Assembly (NCBI RefSeq): GCF_002939385.1
Contig: NZ_MULI01000067.1
Coordinates: forward strand, 1-40,038
Direction of reading: 5' to 3'
DNA: 40,038 bases
Origin: Streptomyces sp. MH60
Lineage (GTDB): Bacteria > Actinomycetota > Actinomycetes > Streptomycetales > Streptomycetaceae
Positions 29,964 through 38,229 of the stretch are shown here, piece after piece. Position numbers and translations under genes: made by a program. The notes under the pieces were generated by a model that was not told where the DNA came from, made no database searches, and saw only the letters and a list, made by a program, of their open reading frames with translations. Position 1 is the stretch's first letter. Each line of letters opens with the position of its first letter.

Positions 29964-30026
29964 AAAAGGCCGTGGCAGTGTTACTGGGAGAACATCCGTA
30001 ATCACTGACCGACCAACGGAGTCCCC

Positions 30027-31205
30027 GTGTCGCTGCCACCCCTGGTCGAGCCGGCCGCCGAGCTCACCGTAGACGAGGTCCGCAGGTACTCCCGCCACCT
30101 GATCATCCCCGACGTGGGGATGGACGGGCAGAAGCGGCTGAAGAACGCCAAGGTGCTCGCCGTGGGCGCGGGCGGCCTCGGTTCGCCGACCCTGATGTAC
30201 CTGGCGGCAGCCGGTGTCGGCACGCTCGGCATCATCGAGTTCGACGAGGTCGACGAGTCGAACCTGCAGCGGCAGGTCATCCACAGCCAGGCCGACATCG
30301 GCCGGCCCAAGGCCGAGTCCGCCCGTGACACCATCAAGGGCATCAACCCGTACGTGGACGTGATCCTTCACCAGGAGCGGCTCGAGGCCGACAACGTGAT
30401 GGACATCTTCAGCCAGTACGACCTGATCGTCGACGGCACGGACAACTTCGCGACCCGTTACCTGGTCAACGATGCCTGCGTGCTGCTGAACAAGCCCTAC
30501 GTCTGGGGCTCGATCTACCGCTTCGACGGCCAGGCCTCCGTCTTCTGGTCGGAGCACGGCCCCTGCTACCGCTGCCTCTACCCGGAGCCCCCGCCCCCCG
30601 GCATGGTCCCCTCCTGCGCCGAGGGCGGTGTGCTGGGCGTGCTGTGCGCGTCCATCGGCTCCATCCAGACCAACGAGGCCATCAAGCTCCTCCAGGGCAT
30701 CGGCGAACCGCTGGTCGGCCGCCTGATGATCTACGACGCCCTGGAGATGACCTACCGCCAGGTCAAGGTCCGCAAGGACCCCGACTGCGCGGTCTGCGGC
30801 GAGAACCCGACCGTCACCGAGCTCATCGACTACGAGGCCTTCTGCGGCGTCGTGTCCGAGGAGGCCCAGGCGGCCGCCGCCGACTCCACGATCACTCCCA
30901 AGCAGCTCAAGGAGTGGATCGACGACGGCGAGAACATCGAGCTCATCGACGTCCGCGAGCCGAACGAGTTCGAGATCGTCTCCATCCCGGGCGCCCGGCT
31001 GATCCCGAAGAACGAGTTCCTCATGGGCTCCGCCCTGGAGAGCCTCCCGCAGGACAAGAAGATCGTCTTGAACTGCAAGACGGGTGTCCGCAGTGCGGAA
31101 GTCCTCGCGGTCCTCAAGTCCGCCGGCTTCTCGGACGCCGTCCACGTCGGCGGCGGCGTGATCGGCTGGGTCAACCAGATCGAACCGGAGAAGCCCGTCT
31201 ACTGA
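30027..31205 (+). CDS. moeZ: adenylyltransferase/sulfurtransferase MoeZ (ThiF-like plus rhodanese)
   Basis: Cytosolic 392-residue enzyme that adenylates the C-terminus of small ubiquitin-like sulfur carriers and then forms the thiocarboxylate. It thereby serves molybdopterin, cysteine and thioamide-type pathways. The N-terminal E1-like domain has GAGGLGS at 50-56, LVDGTDNFATRYLVND and two zinc CxxC pairs (CYRC, CAVC). The C-terminal rhodanese domain (about 285-390) has its persulfide cysteine Cys350 in LNCKTGVRSAEV. GTG 30027 follows CGGAG at 9 bases. Relatives in Streptomyces act with several MoaD/CysO-like partners, none of which is in this window. A perfectly paired bidirectional hairpin follows. 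Confidence 0.94.
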   Translation: MSLPPLVEPAAELTVDEVRRYSRHLIIPDVGMDGQKRLKNAKVLAVGAGGLGSPTLMYLAAAGVGTLGIIEFDEVDESNLQRQVIHSQADIGRPKAESARDTIKGINPYVDVILHQERLEADNVMDIFSQYDLIVDGTDNFATRYLVNDACVLLNKPYVWGSIYRFDGQASVFWSEHGPCYRCLYPEPPPPGMVPSCAEGGVLGVLCASIGSIQTNEAIKLLQGIGEPLVGRLMIYDALEMTYRQVKVRKDPDCAVCGENPTVTELIDYEAFCGVVSEEAQAAAADSTITPKQLKEWIDDGENIELIDVREPNEFEIVSIPGARLIPKNEFLMGSALESLPQDKKIVLNCKTGVRSAEVLAVLKSAGFSDAVHVGGGVIGWVNQIEPEKPVY

Positions 31206-31228
31206 CCGGCTCCGGGACCCGCTTCCCG

Positions 31229-31275
31229 GACGGCGGGGGTTTCGCGCACCGTGGGTGCCCGAAGCCCCCGCCGTC
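31229..31275. terminator. bidirectional hairpin between moeZ and Tap-like gene
   Basis: GACGGCGGGGGTTTCG pairs with CGAAGCCCCCGCCGTC (one G-U pair) around a loop that contains its own GCACC/GGTGC stem. It ends one base from the stop of the converging gene. Confidence 0.8.
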
Positions 31276-31276
31276 G

Positions 31277-32818
31277 TCATGAGCAGACCTTGCCGTCCTT
31301 CGGCACCGTCCCCTTCAACAGGTAGGCATCCACCGCGGAGTCGACGCAGTCGCTCCCGCTGCCGTACGCGCCGTGTCCCTCGCCCTTCCAGGTCAGCACC
31401 ACGCCGACGTCCTTGCCCAGCTCGTCCGCCATCCTGCGGGCGCCCTCGTAGGGCGTGGCCGGGTCGCCCGTGTTGCCGACCACCAGGATCGGGGCCGCGC
31501 CGGGCGCGCTCACCTCCGGCGTCTCGTGCTGACCGGCCACCGGCCAGTCGTGGCACCATCCGGCGGTGTCCCAGCCGAGGAAGGCGCCGAAGACGGGCGA
31601 CACCTTCTCGAACCTCGGCAGCAGCTTCTTCGTCTCCTCCACGGTCGGCCGCTGCTTGTCGTCCAGGCACGATATGACCCGTTGAGAGTGGGTCGTCGTG
31701 CCGTAGCGCCCCGAGGGGTCACGCTCGTTGTAGCCGTCGGCGAGTGCCAGCAACTCGGAGCCGTCCCCCTTCTCGGCCGCCTCCAGCGCGCTGGTCAGGG
31801 CCGGCCAGCCGCTCTCGCTGTACAGCGGCAGCACGATCCCCGTGAACGCGAGCGTCTGCGTCAGCTTCCGCCCCGGCGAGGAGGTCGGCAGCGGTTCCGC
31901 GTCCAGGCGCTCCAGCAGGCCGGCGATCTTCCGCGACCCCTGTCCGGGTTCCTGCCCGGTCGACTCCAGGTAGTCGTCCAGCGCTCGCTGGAAGCCCCTG
32001 GCCTGGTTCTCCGCGTGGCCCATCGTGTCGGCGTCCGGGTCGACCACGGCGTCGAGGATCACGCGTCCGACGTGCTGGGGGAAGAGGTGGGCGTAGACGC
32101 CGCCGAGTTCGGTGCCGTAGGAGATGCCGAAGTAGTGCAGCTTCTCGTCGCCCAGCACATGCCGCATCAGGTCCATGTCGCGAGCGGTGTCCGTGGTCGA
32201 GACGTGCTCCATGAGCTTGCCCGCGGCCTTCTCGCAGCCCTTGCCGAAATTCGCGGCGTCCTTCAGGTAGGCCTGCTCCTCTGCCGGGGTGTCCGGCGTG
32301 GAGTCCACCGACTCGGCGGCCTCGATCGCCCCGTCCGTGCGGCAGCGGACGCCCTCGCTGGCGGCCACCCCGCGCGGGTCCCAGCTCACCAGGTCGTACC
32401 GCTGGTGGAGGGAGGAGACGGTGTCCGCGTAGGACGGCATCATCGAGACGCCGGAACCTCCGGGGCCGCCGAAGTTGAACAGCAGGGAGCCGATGCGGTC
32501 GTCCCCGCTCGCCCTGGACCGGATCAGCGCGAGATCGATCGTCTCGCCGTCCGGGTCGGACCAGTCCAGCGGCGCCTCGAGCGTGGCGCACTGCCAGTCG
32601 CCGTCCGGAGCCGGGGCCTCGTCGGTGCCCTTGCAACGGGCCCAGTCCAGCGTCTGGGACGCCAGCGCCTTCGGCACTCCGGACGGGGCCGCCGCCGAAG
32701 GTGCCGCGCTGCTCCTGCCCCCGTCGTCCTTGTCCTCGTCGGACGAGCCGCCGCTGCAGCCCGCTGTCAGCAGTGCGGCGGCGGCCGTCAGAGCCGTCCA
32801 CCGGACGAGACGCGCCAT
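31277..32818 (-). CDS. secreted Tap/SlpD-type alpha/beta hydrolase lipoprotein, paralogue 1
   Basis: Exported lipoprotein of 513 residues, probable serine peptidase of the tripeptidyl aminopeptidase (Tap/Slp, S33) group. The signal ends in LLTAGC with lipid-modified Cys21. The linker is Ser/Ala/Pro-rich. The catalytic domain has LLFNFGGPGGSGVS (oxyanion), nucleophile Ser233 in GISYGTELG, Asp in GNTGDPATPYEGA and His in GEGHGAYG. Six or more Cys residues suit disulphides. ATG 32818 follows GGGGAGAGG. It is a tandem duplicate of the next gene (same strand, 139 bp away). Such enzymes remove tripeptides from secreted precursors; the substrate here is unknown. Confidence 0.9.
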   Translation of the reverse strand: MARLVRWTALTAAAALLTAGCSGGSSDEDKDDGGRSSAAPSAAAPSGVPKALASQTLDWARCKGTDEAPAPDGDWQCATLEAPLDWSDPDGETIDLALIRSRASGDDRIGSLLFNFGGPGGSGVSMMPSYADTVSSLHQRYDLVSWDPRGVAASEGVRCRTDGAIEAAESVDSTPDTPAEEQAYLKDAANFGKGCEKAAGKLMEHVSTTDTARDMDLMRHVLGDEKLHYFGISYGTELGGVYAHLFPQHVGRVILDAVVDPDADTMGHAENQARGFQRALDDYLESTGQEPGQGSRKIAGLLERLDAEPLPTSSPGRKLTQTLAFTGIVLPLYSESGWPALTSALEAAEKGDGSELLALADGYNERDPSGRYGTTTHSQRVISCLDDKQRPTVEETKKLLPRFEKVSPVFGAFLGWDTAGWCHDWPVAGQHETPEVSAPGAAPILVVGNTGDPATPYEGARRMADELGKDVGVVLTWKGEGHGAYGSGSDCVDSAVDAYLLKGTVPKDGKVCS

Positions 32819-32933
32819 GTCCTCTCCCCCCTGGCAAGCCGTCCGCGCCGTGCGGCGGATGGCGTTCCTGCCATGGTAGGTGGAGCGGGCAGCGCCCGCC
32901 GACGCCTGTGGATAACGCTCTGACCTGCCCATT

Positions 32934-32947
32934 CGCCACCCGTGGCG
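32934..32947 (-). terminator. short hairpin after the second Tap-like gene
   Basis: CGCCACCCGTGGCG palindrome, 11 bp from the stop at 32958. Another palindrome, GCGGGC-AGC-GCCCGC, lies at 32885-32899 in the same gap. Both are weak by themselves. Confidence 0.35.
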
Positions 32948-32957
32948 TGGTCTTCGG

Positions 32958-34508
32958 TCAGGAGCAGACGGTGTTGGCCGCCGGTACCCTGCCGTCGAGC
33001 AGATAGCCGTGCACCGTGTCCTGCACGCACTTGTTCTTGCTGTCGTAGGCACCGTGCCCCTGGCCCTTGTAGGTCAGTTCCACGCCGACGCCCTTGCCGA
33101 GCGCGTCCACCATCCTCCCGGCGCCCTCGTAGGGCGTCGCCGGGTCGCCGGTGTTGCCGATCACCAGGACCGGCGGTGCGCCCGGGGCGCTGACGTCCGG
33201 GTGGTCGGCGGCACCGGCGACCGGCCAGTCGGTGCAGCTGAGCATGGACCAGGCGAGATAGTCGCCGAACAACGGGGAGGCGTCCCGGAACTCGGGCAGC
33301 CTGCCCTGCACGTACGCGGAGTCGTACCGGGGTTTGTCGTCGGCGCAGTTGATGGCGACGTTCGCCGCGGTGATGTTGCTGTACTCGCCGTCCTCGTTGC
33401 GCCCGTTCAACGCGTCCGACAGCACCATGAGGACCCGCCCGTCCCCGTCGTACGCCTGCTCCAGGCCCTCGGTGAGGTACTCCCAGAAGTCCTTCGAGTA
33501 CAGCGCCTGGGCGATGCCGCCGGTCGCGGCGGTCTCGGTGAGTTCGCGGGGGAAGACCCCGGGGATCGGTTTGCGGTCGAGGTCCTTCAGCAGCCGGGCG
33601 ATGCGCGCCTTGACGTCCTCGGCCGTGTTCCCGACGGGGCAGTCCTCGGCCTTCGACACGCAGTCCTCGGCGAAGTTGTCGAGCGCCAGCTGGAACCCCT
33701 TCGCCTGGCCCAGTGAGCTCTGTTCCGCCGTCTGCGTCGGGTCGACGACCGCGTCGAAGACGGCACGGCCCACGTGCCGGGGGAAGAGGTGGGCGTATAC
33801 GCCGCCGAGTTCGGTGCCGTAGGAGATGCCGAAGTAGTACAGCTTCTCGTCGCCGAGTACCTGGCGCATCAGGTCCATGTCGCGGGCGGCGTCGGTCGTG
33901 CGCACCTGCGGCAGGATCTTCTTCGAGTGCTTCTCGCAGGCCGCGTTGAACTCCCGCGTGTCGTCCACGAACTCGGTGCGCTCGGCCCGGTCGTCGGGGG
34001 TGGCGTCCTGCTGGAAGTAGGTGTCGAGCTGCTTGTCGTCGAGGCATTCCACGGGATCGCTGCGGCCGACGCCGCGCGGATCGAAGCTGACCAGGTCGTA
34101 GCGGGTGCGCAGCTTCGCGTAGTCCTGGCCGAACGCGGGCAGTGTGGTGACGCCCGACCCGCCAGGACCGCCGAAGTTGAAGACGAGCGAGCCGATCCGC
34201 CGGTCCGCCGCGCCGCTGGCCTCGGCGCGAATCAGCGCGAGCCCGATCGTGTCGCCCCCGGGGTCGTCCCAGTCGAGTGGGGCCTTCATGGTGGCGCACT
34301 GCCACGCGTCGCCGTCCGGCAGCGGGGAGGGGGCGGCGCCACCACCCTCGGCCTCGGACGGTGACGGGCAGTCCTTCCAGTCCAGTTTCTGGCCCGTCAG
34401 GTCCTCGTCGTCCTCCTGCGACCCGCCGCCGCAGCCCGCCAGCAGGACGGACAGCACGAGTGCGGTGGCGGTCAGGGCGGCGGCGCGCAGCCGGGAGGGA
34501 TTCGGCAT
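32958..34508 (-). CDS. secreted Tap/SlpD-type alpha/beta hydrolase lipoprotein, paralogue 2
   Basis: A 516-residue lipoprotein hydrolase, clearly homologous to the downstream gene along its full length. The signal ends in LLAGC (Cys26). Nucleophile Ser229 lies in GISYGTELGGVYAHLFP, and Asp and His are in GNTGDPATPYEGAGR and GQGHGAYD. The segment from MDLMRQVLGDEKLYYFG through GGVYAHLFP is almost identical in the two proteins, while the N-terminal third and the region around 270-360 have diverged, including an extra Cys pair (DCVSKAEDCP). ATG 34508 begins the signal sequence; its ribosome site is weak (GATGGA). Duplication may have split substrate range or regulation. Confidence 0.9.
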   Translation of the reverse strand: MPNPSRLRAAALTATALVLSVLLAGCGGGSQEDDEDLTGQKLDWKDCPSPSEAEGGGAAPSPLPDGDAWQCATMKAPLDWDDPGGDTIGLALIRAEASGAADRRIGSLVFNFGGPGGSGVTTLPAFGQDYAKLRTRYDLVSFDPRGVGRSDPVECLDDKQLDTYFQQDATPDDRAERTEFVDDTREFNAACEKHSKKILPQVRTTDAARDMDLMRQVLGDEKLYYFGISYGTELGGVYAHLFPRHVGRAVFDAVVDPTQTAEQSSLGQAKGFQLALDNFAEDCVSKAEDCPVGNTAEDVKARIARLLKDLDRKPIPGVFPRELTETAATGGIAQALYSKDFWEYLTEGLEQAYDGDGRVLMVLSDALNGRNEDGEYSNITAANVAINCADDKPRYDSAYVQGRLPEFRDASPLFGDYLAWSMLSCTDWPVAGAADHPDVSAPGAPPVLVIGNTGDPATPYEGAGRMVDALGKGVGVELTYKGQGHGAYDSKNKCVQDTVHGYLLDGRVPAANTVCS

Positions 34509-34588
34509 GCGTCCATCGTGCGGTCGCGCGGGAGCGCATGCCCGGGGCCAGGGCCGTACGGGGTACGGAGCGCCCTTCCCGCGTCCGG

Positions 34589-37390
34589 TTACAGCGCCTC
34601 TTTGCGCGTGAGGTGGTTGAAGACCAGCCAGCCCGGCAGTACCGGCAGCCACAGGGTGAGCAGCCGGTACAGCAGCACCGCGGGCGCGGCGACCTCCTTG
34701 GGAAGGCCGACGGCGATCAGACCGACCGTCAGCGTTGCCTCCACCGCTCCCACACCGCCCGGCGTCGGCGCGGCGGACCCCAGGGCGTTGCCCGCGAGGA
34801 AGACGACCGCGACGCTCGCCAGACTGATCGACGTCGAGTCGTCGCCGAAGGCACGGATCGAGGCGTCCAGGCACATCACGAAACAGGCCGTGAGCAGCAG
34901 CATGCCGCCGATGCCGGTGACCAGCTTCTGCGGCCGCTGCAGCACGTCCAGCATGCGCGGCACGACCCCGGCGAAGAGCGACCGCACGCGCGTGACGACG
35001 AATTTGCGCAGGAACGGCACCGACGTCACCACGAGCACCAGGACCGCCACGGTCAGCAGACCGGCGATGACCGTCCGGGACGGCGACAGCGACGGTGTCT
35101 TCTCGGTGCCGGTCAGATAGCCGAAGGACAGCAGCATCAGGATGTGGCAGCCGAGCCCGAACAGCTGGGACGCGCCGACACTCGCCACCGCGAGCCCCGG
35201 GCGCACGCCCGCGCGTTGCAGGAAGCGGGTGTTCAGGGCGACGCCGCCGACCGCGGCGGGGGCGACGATCTTCACGAACGATCCGGCGACCTGTGCGGCC
35301 ACGGTCCGCAGGAACGGCACCTTCTCGGGCACGAAGCCCAGCAGGGACATCGCCGCGGCGACGTAGCTCGCCGCCGAGAACAGTACGGCCGCCGCCACCC
35401 AGCCCCACTGGGCGTTCGAGATCAGGGGGCCGAACTCGATGTGGGTGAGCTGGGTCAGCAGGAAGTAGGCGCCGATCGCGCCGGCGATGAAACTGATCAG
35501 CGTGCGCGGCCGCACCCGCTCCAGCCGGGCCGGCTCGACGGGTGCCTGCGGCCTGATGCGCAGCACCGCATGGCGGATCTGGGTGAGCAGGTCCTCCTCG
35601 CGCGCCTCCTCGATGGCCTCGTCCACGGCCCGCTTCTCGGCCCGCTGCTCGGCACGTACGGCCTTCTTGTCCGGTTTGTCGATCTGGGGGGACTTGTCGG
35701 TCTGCTCCGACGCGTGGCTCGTGGTGTCGTGACCGGCCGCCTCCGCGCGGGCCAGCTTGGCCTGCCGGGACGACTCCAGCACCGCCTCGCGCTCGCGCTG
35801 CGCCCGTTCCCGCGCCAGTCTGCGCAGGGTCGCGCGCGTGGAGCGGCTCAGCGCGATGGGCTGGAGCATGGGCAGGCAGTCCGCCACCGCGTCGGGGCCG
35901 AGGACGCCCACCGCCGACGCGACCGCGCGTTCGGCGCCGACCCGCAGGCCGAGCGTCACCAGGAGCTGGGAGATGTCCATGCGCAGCAGCAGGTCGCCGG
36001 CGGCGATCTCGCCGATGCGCAGGTCGGTGAGGATCACCGTGCCGGAACGATCCACCAGGATCGCGTCACCCACCAGCCTGCGGTGCGCGATGCGCCGGGA
36101 CTGCAGCGCCCGCACCTGCTCCCAGGTCTCGCGCAGCAGGTCGTCGGTGATCTCGTCGTCCGCCAGCGAGTCCAGGGAGCGCCCGCCGGTGTGCTCGTAG
36201 ACGAGCATCACGGCGTCCGGTCCCAGCTCGGACGTCGCGATCAGCTTGGGGGCGTTGGCGCCGGCCGCGATCGCCGCGTAGGCGAGCAGCGCCTCCTGCT
36301 CCAGCGCCTGGCGCAGCGAGGGGAGGCTGCTGCGGGTGGCGAAGCCGCGCAGCGTCAGGTTGCGCCACGCGCGGTAGAAGAAGCCCTGCGCCTGCTGCTC
36401 GCGGTCCACCACCGTCACGTCGAGCGGCCGGCCGTCCTCCAGCGTGACGAAATAGCGGCGCCCGCGGTCACCGGTCTCGACGCTGTCGGACGGCGCTTCC
36501 TGCCGGGCGGCGGTCACCGGCCGGAAGCCGACGTGCCGCAGGCCCGCCATCAGCGTCCGACCGGTGGGCCGGACGTTGGGGGAGCCGACGGCGTACAGGG
36601 TGCCGTAGGCGACGGTCCAGCCGATGAGGACGGTCAGGATGATCGAGAACGGCGTCGTGTAACCGGTGACCAGCATCGAGAAGGCGTCGAGGAGCAGCAC
36701 GATCCACAGCACCGCGCGCCAGCGGGGTCTGCGGGACATGCCCACTGCCGTCATGTACGCGATGACCGGGGCGAGGTAGCCGTGCACGGGGTCGGTCAGC
36801 GCGTGGATGTCACCCGGGGACGGCTGGGTGAGCGCCTCCTGGATGGAGCCGGGAGCGGCCTTGGCGACCCACAGGTCGGTGGCGAGGGTCACCCCGTGCG
36901 CCAGGACCGCCGCCAGTACGCCGTCGGCGATCCGCAGCCCGTCCCGTTTGATCAGCCGTTCGATCGCGAACGCGACGGGCACCAGGAGGATCGCGATGCT
37001 GGAGGCCAGCCCCGCGATCTTGATGAGCAGGTCGGGGGCCTGGCCGGTGCCCTTGTTGATGTCCTGTTCGAGGCCCGAGGTGGTGCCGTGCGCGAAGGCG
37101 GCGATGGCCAGGAGTACGGCGACGGCGAGTACGCCCACCAGGAGGCGCACCAGGTCGGAGGGGCGGTGCACGCGCGCGGGGAGCAGCGGTTCGTCGCCCT
37201 CGACCTCGTCGATGTGCGCCACGTCGTCGGGGTCGGCGGCCGTCGCCGACGGGCCCTCGGCCGCCCGCTCGCGGGTCTCCCCGTCGCTCGCATCCGCGGT
37301 GTCCGCGCGCGGCGAAGCGTCAGAGGTGCCCTCGGCGTCCTCGGGGTGCACACCCTGCTGCTCCATCGCCTCTTCTTGCTCTCGTATCAC
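34589..37390 (-). CDS. large membrane protein: N-terminal helices, kinase-like domain, LPG-synthase-type transmembrane domain
   Basis: A 933-residue membrane protein in three parts. Residues 1-70 are acidic and disordered. About 70-300 holds six or so membrane helices. About 320-520 is a soluble domain with protein-kinase-like features: AVMLVYEHTGGRSLDSL, then IAHRRLVGDAILVDRSG and VILTDLRIGEI, in which the catalytic-loop Asp of HRD is Arg (H436-R-R) and DFG reads DLR, so it may be inactive. After a charged coiled linker (540-610), about 620-930 has the UPF0104 or lysylphosphatidylglycerol-synthase transmembrane fold, with APTPGGVGAVEATL. GTG 37390 and ATG 37366 are both possible starts. A role in lipid or glycolipid flipping or modification is inferred. 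Confidence 0.8.
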   Translation of the reverse strand: MIREQEEAMEQQGVHPEDAEGTSDASPRADTADASDGETRERAAEGPSATAADPDDVAHIDEVEGDEPLLPARVHRPSDLVRLLVGVLAVAVLLAIAAFAHGTTSGLEQDINKGTGQAPDLLIKIAGLASSIAILLVPVAFAIERLIKRDGLRIADGVLAAVLAHGVTLATDLWVAKAAPGSIQEALTQPSPGDIHALTDPVHGYLAPVIAYMTAVGMSRRPRWRAVLWIVLLLDAFSMLVTGYTTPFSIILTVLIGWTVAYGTLYAVGSPNVRPTGRTLMAGLRHVGFRPVTAARQEAPSDSVETGDRGRRYFVTLEDGRPLDVTVVDREQQAQGFFYRAWRNLTLRGFATRSSLPSLRQALEQEALLAYAAIAAGANAPKLIATSELGPDAVMLVYEHTGGRSLDSLADDEITDDLLRETWEQVRALQSRRIAHRRLVGDAILVDRSGTVILTDLRIGEIAAGDLLLRMDISQLLVTLGLRVGAERAVASAVGVLGPDAVADCLPMLQPIALSRSTRATLRRLARERAQREREAVLESSRQAKLARAEAAGHDTTSHASEQTDKSPQIDKPDKKAVRAEQRAEKRAVDEAIEEAREEDLLTQIRHAVLRIRPQAPVEPARLERVRPRTLISFIAGAIGAYFLLTQLTHIEFGPLISNAQWGWVAAAVLFSAASYVAAAMSLLGFVPEKVPFLRTVAAQVAGSFVKIVAPAAVGGVALNTRFLQRAGVRPGLAVASVGASQLFGLGCHILMLLSFGYLTGTEKTPSLSPSRTVIAGLLTVAVLVLVVTSVPFLRKFVVTRVRSLFAGVVPRMLDVLQRPQKLVTGIGGMLLLTACFVMCLDASIRAFGDDSTSISLASVAVVFLAGNALGSAAPTPGGVGAVEATLTVGLIAVGLPKEVAAPAVLLYRLLTLWLPVLPGWLVFNHLTRKEAL

Positions 37391-37551
37391 TGGTCACCGC
37401 CCGCACGATGGTGGCATGCCGCGTCGGACTCGGCAGGCATCAGGGTGCCCGTGCGGGCCGCACAGTCTGCCCGAAGCGACGCTCGCGGGCGAGGGACGCG
37501 GGCCTTCGGGAGTGCGTCGCGTTGTCGGCGGGGTGCGGCAGGATGGGGCGG

Positions 37552-37959
37552 ATGAGCGAGCAGAGCCTTCCGGACGGCGACCGTCCGGAGAACGCGGACG
37601 CGCTGCCCGAGTACGCCGAGCGGGTCCTCGACGTGACCGAAGTGATCCCGCCGGGCCGTGTCATGACGTACGGGGACGTGGCCGAGTACCTGGAGGAGGG
37701 GGGACCGCGCCAGGTCGGCCGGGTGATGTCCCTCTACGGGGGAGGCGTCCCCTGGTGGCGTGTCGTCCGCGCGGACGGGGTCCTGCTCGCGGGGCACGAA
37801 CTGGAGGCCCTCGACCGCTACCGGGAGGAGGGCACGCCCCTGAAGGAGGCGAGCAGAGCCGCCGAGGGGCACCTGCCGCGCCTCGACCTGAAGCGGGCGC
37901 GGTGGGACGGCGGTGGACGCTCGCAGGAGCACGGCGGACGCGCACAGGGTCACATCTGA
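37552..37959 (+). CDS. alkyltransferase-like (ATL) DNA-binding protein
   Basis: A 135-residue protein with the DNA-binding domain of O6-alkylguanine-DNA alkyltransferase. PPGRVMTYGDVAEYL and RQVGRVMSLYGGGVPWWRVVRADG are the family hallmarks. At the active-site position the usual PCHRV reads PWWRV (67-71): Cys becomes Trp68 and His becomes Trp69. It therefore cannot accept an alkyl group and should act as an ATL, which flags O6-alkylguanine for nucleotide excision repair. ATG 37552 follows a purine-rich GGATGGGGCGG. The first 22 residues and the C-terminal tail are polar and disordered. It lies divergent from the large membrane gene and upstream of the adnA-like gene. Confidence 0.9.
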   Translation: MSEQSLPDGDRPENADALPEYAERVLDVTEVIPPGRVMTYGDVAEYLEEGGPRQVGRVMSLYGGGVPWWRVVRADGVLLAGHELEALDRYREEGTPLKEASRAAEGHLPRLDLKRARWDGGGRSQEHGGRAQGHI

Positions 37960-38070
37960 CAGCTTCCGCCATACGGCGGGCCGATGTGTGACATGTGATC
38001 CGTAAGAGGTAAACCGGGCGCTTCGGGCATGTCTGTGGCATGACGTACGTTCGTGGGGCAGGGGGCGCTC

Positions 38071-38229
38071 GTGCCTCGAGTGACCCGAGGGAAGAAGGGG
38101 AAGCGCTGCTTCCGTCTCTTCCGTCGGCGTAGCGTCGGCCGCACGCGTCCCCCTCATCCCGCGGCCACCGCCCCACCCGCGGCGCGGACGGCCCACCAGC
38201 ACACCCACCAGGACCGGCGAACCACGTGA
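38071..38229 (+). CDS. possible 52-codon basic ORF coupled to the helicase gene
   Basis: GTG 38071 with GGGGG upstream encodes a very basic peptide (start MPRVTRGKKGKRCFRLFRRR, end HQDRRTT). Its TGA overlaps the GTG start of the helicase gene as GTGA. Composition is not typical of a folded protein, and the frame could be chance. The surrounding gap 37960-38225 shows nothing else convincing. Confidence 0.25.
   Translation: MPRVTRGKKGKRCFRLFRRRSVGRTRPPHPAATAPPAARTAHQHTHQDRRTT

Noticed and set aside
29022..31670. Long minus-strand frame opposite the spherulin and moeZ genes
   Set aside because: Shadow frame of two confidently identified genes.
34277..37555. Long plus-strand frame opposite the large membrane protein
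   Set aside because: Low-complexity Arg/His/Gly/Gln-rich translation without domains; the minus-strand gene shows transmembrane helices and family motifs.
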